Positions 4,419 through 8,358 of a stretch of 8,358 nt of DNA are shown here, in pieces (the stretch's first letter is position 1; each line of letters starts with the position of its first letter). Below the pieces are notes generated by a model. That model was not told where the DNA came from. It saw nothing but the letters and a program-made list of their open reading frames with translations, and made no database searches. Source of the DNA: Gemmatimonadaceae bacterium (GTDB lineage: Bacteria > Gemmatimonadota > Gemmatimonadetes > Gemmatimonadales > Gemmatimonadaceae); the NCBI GenBank assembly GCA_013820975.1, contig JACDHQ010000064.1, positions 1-8,358 of the forward strand, given 5' to 3'. Made by a program: the position numbers and the translations under genes.

Positions 4419-7310
4419 ATGAAGGACAGGATCATCGTACGGGGCGCGCGCCAGCACAACCTCAAGGGGATCGACCTCGAGATCCCGCGCCGCGCGTTCA
4501 CCGTGATCACCGGTCCCTCGGGATCGGGCAAGAGCTCCCTGGCGTTCGACACGATCTACGCCGAGGGGCAGCGACGCTACGTCGAGTCGCTGTCGGCGTA
4601 TGCGCGCCAGTTCCTCGAGCGCATGGAGAAGCCCGACGTCGACTTCATCGACGGGCTCTCCCCCGCGGTGGCGATCGAGCAGAAGAACGCCACGAAGACG
4701 TCGCGCTCGACCGTCGGCACGGCGACGGAGATCTACGACTACCTCCGCCTGCTCTGGGCGCGCATCGGACGCACCTTCTGCCCTGTCTGCGGGCGCGAGC
4801 TGAAGCCGGACACGGTGCAGTCGGTGACGGACACCGTGCTGGCGCTTCCTGTGACCACGCGGTTCTCGGTGGCCTTTCCGCTCAAGCGATCGGCCAAGGT
4901 CACGCACGACGTCATTCTCGAAAACCTCCGTGCACAGGGATTCGTGCGCGCGCGGGTGGATGGGATCGACCGCCGGCTGGAGGAGATGGACCCCGGCATC
5001 GATCTCGCGGCCGCGAGGGAGGTGCTGGTCGTGGTGGACCGCCTGACCTCAGGGCCGGAATCGCGCGGGCGCCTTGCCGATGCCGTGGGGACGGCTTTCG
5101 CGGAGGGCGACGGCGACTGCGTAATCGTCCGCGCGGACGCGGGCGACACGTCACTCCGCTTCACCGAGCGCTTCGAGTGCCCTGATGACGGGACGCGGCT
5201 GCCGGCACCGACCCCGCAGCTCTTCTCGTTCAACTCGCCGCGCGGAGCCTGCACGCAGTGCAACGGATTCGGCGCCGTGCTCGAGTACGACGAGCGGCTC
5301 ATCGTGCCCTACGGCGATCGAACGGTGCGCGACGGGGCCATCCACCCGTGGACGATGCCGCGGTACGAGAACAAGCGGCGTGCGCTCGCGGAGTTCTGTC
5401 GCCGTGAAGGCATCCCGCTCGATACACGGTGGGACGAGCTCGTGCCGGCGCATCGGGACAAGCTGCTCCGCGGAAAGGGGAAGGGATTCAAGGGGATCAT
5501 GCCCTTTCTCGCCGACCTCGAGGAGAAGCGGTACAAGCAGTACATCCGCGTGTTCCTCCGGCAGTACCAGTCGGCGCTCGAGTGCCCGACCTGCCGGGGC
5601 ACGAAGCTCCAGCCGGAGGCGCTCAACGTGCGCGTGGGCGGCATCTCCATCGGCGACGTGGCCGACCTGCCGGTGGACCGCCTGCTGGCGTGGCTCGAGT
5701 CGCTCGACCTCGGCGCGTTTGATCGTGGCATCGCCGAGACGGTGCTGGCCGAGGCCCGGAGCCGGGTGCAGTTCCTCTGCGACGTCGGCCTGAACTACCT
5801 CTCGATGAACCGCGCGACGCGCACGCTCTCGGGGGGCGAGGCGCAGCGCATCGGGCTGGCGAACTCGCTTGGCTCACGCCTCGTCGACACCCTCTACGTT
5901 CTCGACGAACCGTCGATCGGCCTGCACTCGCGCGACACCGACCGGCTGCTGCGCCTGCTGCATCGGCTGCGCGACGGCGGCAACACGGTGATCGTGGTCG
6001 AGCATGATCTCGAGACGATCAGGGCTGCCGACTACATGGTCGAGATCGGACCCGGCTCCGGTGAGAAGGGCGGGATGCTCGTGTTTCACGGTCCCATCGC
6101 GCGCGTGAGCGAGAGTCCGCTCACGGGGCAGTACCTCTCCGGGGTCCGCGCGATCCCGGTGCCGGCCGCACGGCGGCAGGTCGGGCCGCAATGGCTCACC
6201 CTCACCGGTGCGCGGGAGCACAACCTGAAGGGCGTGGACGTGCGCATCCCGCATGGCGCGGTCACGGCCATCACCGGCGTCTCCGGGTCGGGCAAGAGCA
6301 CCCTCGTGCACGACGTGCTGCTGCGCGCCCTCGAGCAGAAGATCACGGGCGAGCATACGGCAAAGCAGCACCTCGGCGAGCGCGTCGGCGCCTATGACAC
6401 GATCACCGGCTGGGAAGCGATCGAGGCGGTGGTGGCGATCGACCAGCGCCCGATCGGCAAGTCGCCGCGCTCCAATCCAGCGACGTACGTGAAGGCGTGG
6501 GACGAGGTGCGGCGCATCTTTGCCGACTCGCCGCTTGCGAGGCAGCGCGGCTACGCGCCCGGCACGTTCAGCTTCAACGCCGCTGGCGGTCGGTGCGATC
6601 ACTGCGAGGGCGCCGGCTACCTGGAAGTGGAGATGGTGTTCATGGCCGACGTGTTCGTGCCGTGCGACATGTGCGGCGGCAAGCGGTTCAAGCCCGAGGT
6701 GCTCGAGGTCGTGGTGCGGGGCAAGAACATCCACGACGTGCTCCAGACGACGGTGGACGAGGCGATCCGCTTCTTTCCGCGCGAGGAAAAGCTCGGCCAG
6801 GCGCTCTGGCACCTGCAGCAGGTGGGGCTCGGATACCTGCGCGTGGGGCAGCCGGCAACGACGCTCTCGGGCGGCGAGGCGCAACGGCTCAAGATCGCGC
6901 GCGAGCTGATCGCGTCGGGGCGAAAGGGAGGACGCAAGCTGTACCTGATGGACGAGCCGACGACGGGGTTGCACCTGGAGGACATCCGCAGGCTCGCGCA
7001 GGTTTTTGACCGGCTGGTCGATCACGGCCACACGCTCGTGGTGATCGAGCATAATCTCGACGTGATCAAGCTGGCGGACTGGGTGATCGACCTGGGCCCG
7101 GACGCCGGCGTGGGCGGGGGCGAGGTGGTGGCGGCTGGGCGCCCCGAGGAGGTCGCATCGGTCGAGGCCTCTCACACTGGGCGATGGCTGCGAACAGTGC
7201 TGCCCGACTGGCGAACCGCACGCCCGACAGCCCCACGGATCGCCTCGGACGAACCGTCCGGCGCACGTGGTGCGCGGACCCGAAAGCGCACACAAGTCGG
7301 GGCGTCATAA
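4419..7310 (+). CDS. uvrA: UvrABC excision-repair system, damage-sensing ATPase UvrA
   Basis: UvrA is the cytosolic DNA-binding ATPase dimer that finds bulky lesions, loads UvrB and starts nucleotide excision repair. The protein has 963 residues, slightly more than the usual 940. Both ATPase halves are complete: Walker A GPSGSGKSS (32-40) and GVSGSGKST (620-628), signatures LSGGEAQ (470-476 and 816-822), Walker B VLDEPS (494-499) and LMDEPT (843-848), and switch histidines in VEHD (527-530) and IEHN (876-879). The C-terminal zinc finger is intact (C726, C729, C749, C752). The first zinc module has C254, C278 and C281, but its second position is D257 instead of Cys. Residues about 931-963 form a basic, low-complexity tail. 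The start gives the standard N-terminus MKDRIIVRGARQHNLKG. No uvrB or uvrC is nearby. A UvrA paralogue used only for drug resistance is unlikely, since the UvrB-binding region is present. Confidence 0.97.
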   Translation: MKDRIIVRGARQHNLKGIDLEIPRRAFTVITGPSGSGKSSLAFDTIYAEGQRRYVESLSAYARQFLERMEKPDVDFIDGLSPAVAIEQKNATKTSRSTVGTATEIYDYLRLLWARIGRTFCPVCGRELKPDTVQSVTDTVLALPVTTRFSVAFPLKRSAKVTHDVILENLRAQGFVRARVDGIDRRLEEMDPGIDLAAAREVLVVVDRLTSGPESRGRLADAVGTAFAEGDGDCVIVRADAGDTSLRFTERFECPDDGTRLPAPTPQLFSFNSPRGACTQCNGFGAVLEYDERLIVPYGDRTVRDGAIHPWTMPRYENKRRALAEFCRREGIPLDTRWDELVPAHRDKLLRGKGKGFKGIMPFLADLEEKRYKQYIRVFLRQYQSALECPTCRGTKLQPEALNVRVGGISIGDVADLPVDRLLAWLESLDLGAFDRGIAETVLAEARSRVQFLCDVGLNYLSMNRATRTLSGGEAQRIGLANSLGSRLVDTLYVLDEPSIGLHSRDTDRLLRLLHRLRDGGNTVIVVEHDLETIRAADYMVEIGPGSGEKGGMLVFHGPIARVSESPLTGQYLSGVRAIPVPAARRQVGPQWLTLTGAREHNLKGVDVRIPHGAVTAITGVSGSGKSTLVHDVLLRALEQKITGEHTAKQHLGERVGAYDTITGWEAIEAVVAIDQRPIGKSPRSNPATYVKAWDEVRRIFADSPLARQRGYAPGTFSFNAAGGRCDHCEGAGYLEVEMVFMADVFVPCDMCGGKRFKPEVLEVVVRGKNIHDVLQTTVDEAIRFFPREEKLGQALWHLQQVGLGYLRVGQPATTLSGGEAQRLKIARELIASGRKGGRKLYLMDEPTTGLHLEDIRRLAQVFDRLVDHGHTLVVIEHNLDVIKLADWVIDLGPDAGVGGGEVVAAGRPEEVASVEASHTGRWLRTVLPDWRTARPTAPRIASDEPSGARGARTRKRTQVGAS

Positions 7311-7355
7311 CTGCTTGGGCGCCCGGTCGGGGCTTCCGTTCAGAATGGGCCAGGC

Positions 7356-7361
7356 TTAATT
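7356..7361 (+). promoter_or_regulatory. Possible -10 box for tRNA-Asn
   Basis: TTAATT is the only AT-rich hexamer in the 84 bp between uvrA and the tRNA gene, and it lies 33 bases before the tRNA 5' end. The best -35 at suitable spacing is poor (TTCCGT at 7334-7339). This is a tentative assignment by position and composition only. Confidence 0.25.
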
Positions 7362-7370
7362 TTCGAGATT

Positions 7371-7388
7371 CGTGAGCCGAAGCTCGCG
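7371..7388 (+). other. Small hairpin between uvrA and tRNA-Asn
   Basis: CGTGAGC and GCTCGCG pair over seven bases (one G-U) around a CGAA tetraloop, and are followed by ACCCTTT. It could be a weak terminator of uvrA or part of the tRNA 5' leader removed by RNase P. The T-stretch is too short to decide. Confidence 0.3.
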
Positions 7389-7394
7389 ACCCTT

Positions 7395-7467
7395 TCCCCG
7401 ATAGCTCAGTTGGTAGAGCGTTCGACTGTTAATCGAATGGTCGCAGGTTCGAGTCCTGCTCGGGGAG
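7395..7467 (+). tRNA. tRNA-Asn (anticodon GUU)
   Basis: A complete 73-nt cloverleaf is visible. The acceptor stem is TCCCCGA/TCGGGGA (7395-7401 and 7460-7466) with discriminator G at 7467. The D stem is GCTC/GAGC with loop AGTTGGTA. The anticodon stem TTCGA/TCGAA encloses CTGTTAA, giving anticodon GTT at 7428-7430, which reads AAC and AAU. The variable loop is TGGTC, and the T stem GCAGG/CCTGC encloses TTCGAGT. The 3' CCA is not encoded and must be added by the CCA-adding enzyme. A G discriminator is usual for tRNA-Asn. No integrase or repeat of the tRNA 3' end is visible, so there is no sign that it serves as an integration site here. Confidence 0.98.
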
Positions 7468-7494
7468 CTGCAGGCGAGGACATCTCCGATGTAC

Positions 7495-7528
7495 CAGGGC
7501 CGCCCCATGGGGCGGCCCTGCGTCTTTC
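7495..7528 (+). terminator. Strong intrinsic-terminator-like hairpin after tRNA-Asn
   Basis: Positions 7495-7520 are a perfect 26-bp palindrome centred between 7507 and 7508. The stem, CAGGGCCGCCC with its complement, is 11 bp of mostly G-C around a CATG loop. CGTCTTTCT follows, a modest T-rich tract. It most likely ends the tRNA transcript. It also sits only 21 bases before the receptor start codon, so it would lie in the receptor's 5' leader if that gene is transcribed from upstream. A smaller 5-bp hairpin (7480-7492) precedes it. Confidence 0.7.
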
Positions 7529-7541
7529 TACTGACTCACTC

Positions 7542-8358
7542 ATGCGCCTGCTCCTCATCCTTTGCATCGGTGCACAGCTCCTCGGCGCCGCCGGCCGCAG
7601 CGCGTCCGCGCAGCAGCAACAGCGGCCGCCGCAGCCCCTCGACACCGTGCGGGTCACCGTCACTTCGCGGGCCGCGCCTCTCCTCGTCTCCAGCCAGAGA
7701 AGCGTCGAGGTGATCGACCGGAAGTCGATCGAGCGTCGCGCGGCGCGCTCGGTGACCGACGCGCTCGCGACCGCCCTCGGAGCCGACGTGCAGGTGCGAT
7801 CGCCGATGCAGGCCGACTTCTCCCTGCGCGGCTCGTCGCTTGGCCAGACGCTCGTGCTCGTGGACGGCGTGCGCATGACCGACCTGCAGACCGCGCACTT
7901 CGACCTCGACCTCGCGGTTCCCATCGACCTCGTGGAACGCATCGAGATCCTTCGCGGTCCCGGCTCCGCCATGTACGGGTCGGATGCAATTGGCGGCATC
8001 GTGAACATCGTCACCCGCAGTGGCAGTGAGTGGGATCGGTGGCGGCTGCATGCCGGCAGTTTTGGCACCGTGGGTGGCGGCGCAAGCATCGCCCGCGCGG
8101 CCGGTGGGGCCACGATCCACCGCGCGGCGCTCGATGGCGAGCGCTCGGATGGACACCGACAGGGCACCGACTACGACCTGCTGCAGGCGTCGGTCGGAGT
8201 GGAGCGCACCATCGGCACTGCACGCGTCGCCTCCGACGCGAGCCTCGCGTCGCGGAACTTCGGCGCTGCGGATTTCTACGCTCCTGCGCCGTCGTACGAG
8301 CGCACGCGGACGCAGGCCGTCTCACTTCGGGTCGCGGACCTGCCGCTCGGTGCGTGGC
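7542..8358 (+). CDS. TonB-dependent outer-membrane receptor (BtuB-like), N-terminal part
   Basis: The frame is open from the ATG at 7542 to the window edge (272 codons), so this is the first third to half of a receptor that imports scarce nutrients such as cobalamin or siderophores, using TonB-ExbBD energy. A signal peptide with hydrophobic core LLLILCIGAQLLGAA (residues 3-17) ends at ASA (21-23), giving cleavage before Q24. DTVRVTVTS (34-42) resembles a TonB box. The plug domain (about 48-160) is clear: SVTDALATALGADVQVRS, SLRGSSLGQTLVLVDGVRM, and RIEILRGPGSAMYGSDAIGG followed by VNIVTR. The first barrel strands follow, with FGAADFYAPAPSYE (240-253), a pattern common in BtuB-like receptors. 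Cobalamin as substrate is a guess; the 74-bp gap to the tRNA is too short for a cobalamin riboswitch. No Shine-Dalgarno is visible, and the start is chosen by the signal peptide. Confidence 0.93.
   Translation, partial: MRLLLILCIGAQLLGAAGRSASAQQQQRPPQPLDTVRVTVTSRAAPLLVSSQRSVEVIDRKSIERRAARSVTDALATALGADVQVRSPMQADFSLRGSSLGQTLVLVDGVRMTDLQTAHFDLDLAVPIDLVERIEILRGPGSAMYGSDAIGGIVNIVTRSGSEWDRWRLHAGSFGTVGGGASIARAAGGATIHRAALDGERSDGHRQGTDYDLLQASVGVERTIGTARVASDASLASRNFGAADFYAPAPSYERTRTQAVSLRVADLPLGAW

Noticed and set aside
5874..7295. A 473-codon open frame on the minus strand opposite uvrA
   Set aside because: It is a composition shadow of the uvrA coding frame with no recognisable domain, and uvrA itself is beyond doubt.
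7395..7467. tRNA-Asn as an integration site for a mobile element
   Set aside because: No integrase, no repeat of the tRNA 3' end and no change in base composition were seen in the flanking sequence.
7468..7541. Cobalamin riboswitch upstream of the BtuB-like receptor
   Set aside because: Only 74 bp are available and the visible structure is a simple palindrome; no B12-box-like element was recognised.

Overview
The window is GC-rich chromosomal DNA, with heavy G/C use at third codon positions. It comes from a bacterium with an outer membrane: it encodes a TonB-dependent receptor with a signal peptide. The GC bias, the gene content and the near absence of Shine-Dalgarno sequences would fit Gemmatimonadota or a similar group. 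This placement is an inference from style and was not tested by a search.

Left part, minus strand (1-3902): an ABC exporter half-transporter (2040-3902) is followed, after 139 bp, by a tightly coupled signalling run. That run is a membrane-anchored FHA-domain protein (851-1900), a PP2C-type Ser/Thr phosphatase (57-851) and the first 19 codons of a further gene (1-57). Both junctions in the run are TGATG stop/start overlaps, so the three genes are almost certainly co-translated. FHA proteins bind phosphothreonine and PP2C enzymes remove phosphate, so the run looks like part of a Hanks-type Ser/Thr phosphorylation module. The truncated gene could be the kinase, but too little of it is visible to say.

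Middle (3903-4418): a 107-bp divergent intergenic region precedes a small three-helix membrane protein of the GlsB/YeaQ/YmgE family (4010-4279). After it comes a 139-bp spacer with a short GC hairpin and a striking array of heptamer repeats in opposite orientations, able to form a stem of about 23 bp.

Right part, plus strand (4419-8358): uvrA (nucleotide excision repair) is followed by a tRNA-Asn(GUU) gene, a strong terminator-like hairpin, and the first 272 codons of a TonB-dependent outer-membrane receptor that runs off the window.

Most of the window is ordinary housekeeping and signalling content, and I see no convincing undescribed multi-gene system. The items most worth a second look are the heptamer hairpin directly upstream of uvrA, the tail-anchored FHA protein with a degenerate second FHA-like region, an altered first zinc site in UvrA, possible leaderless starts, and the hairpin squeezed between tRNA-Asn and the receptor gene.
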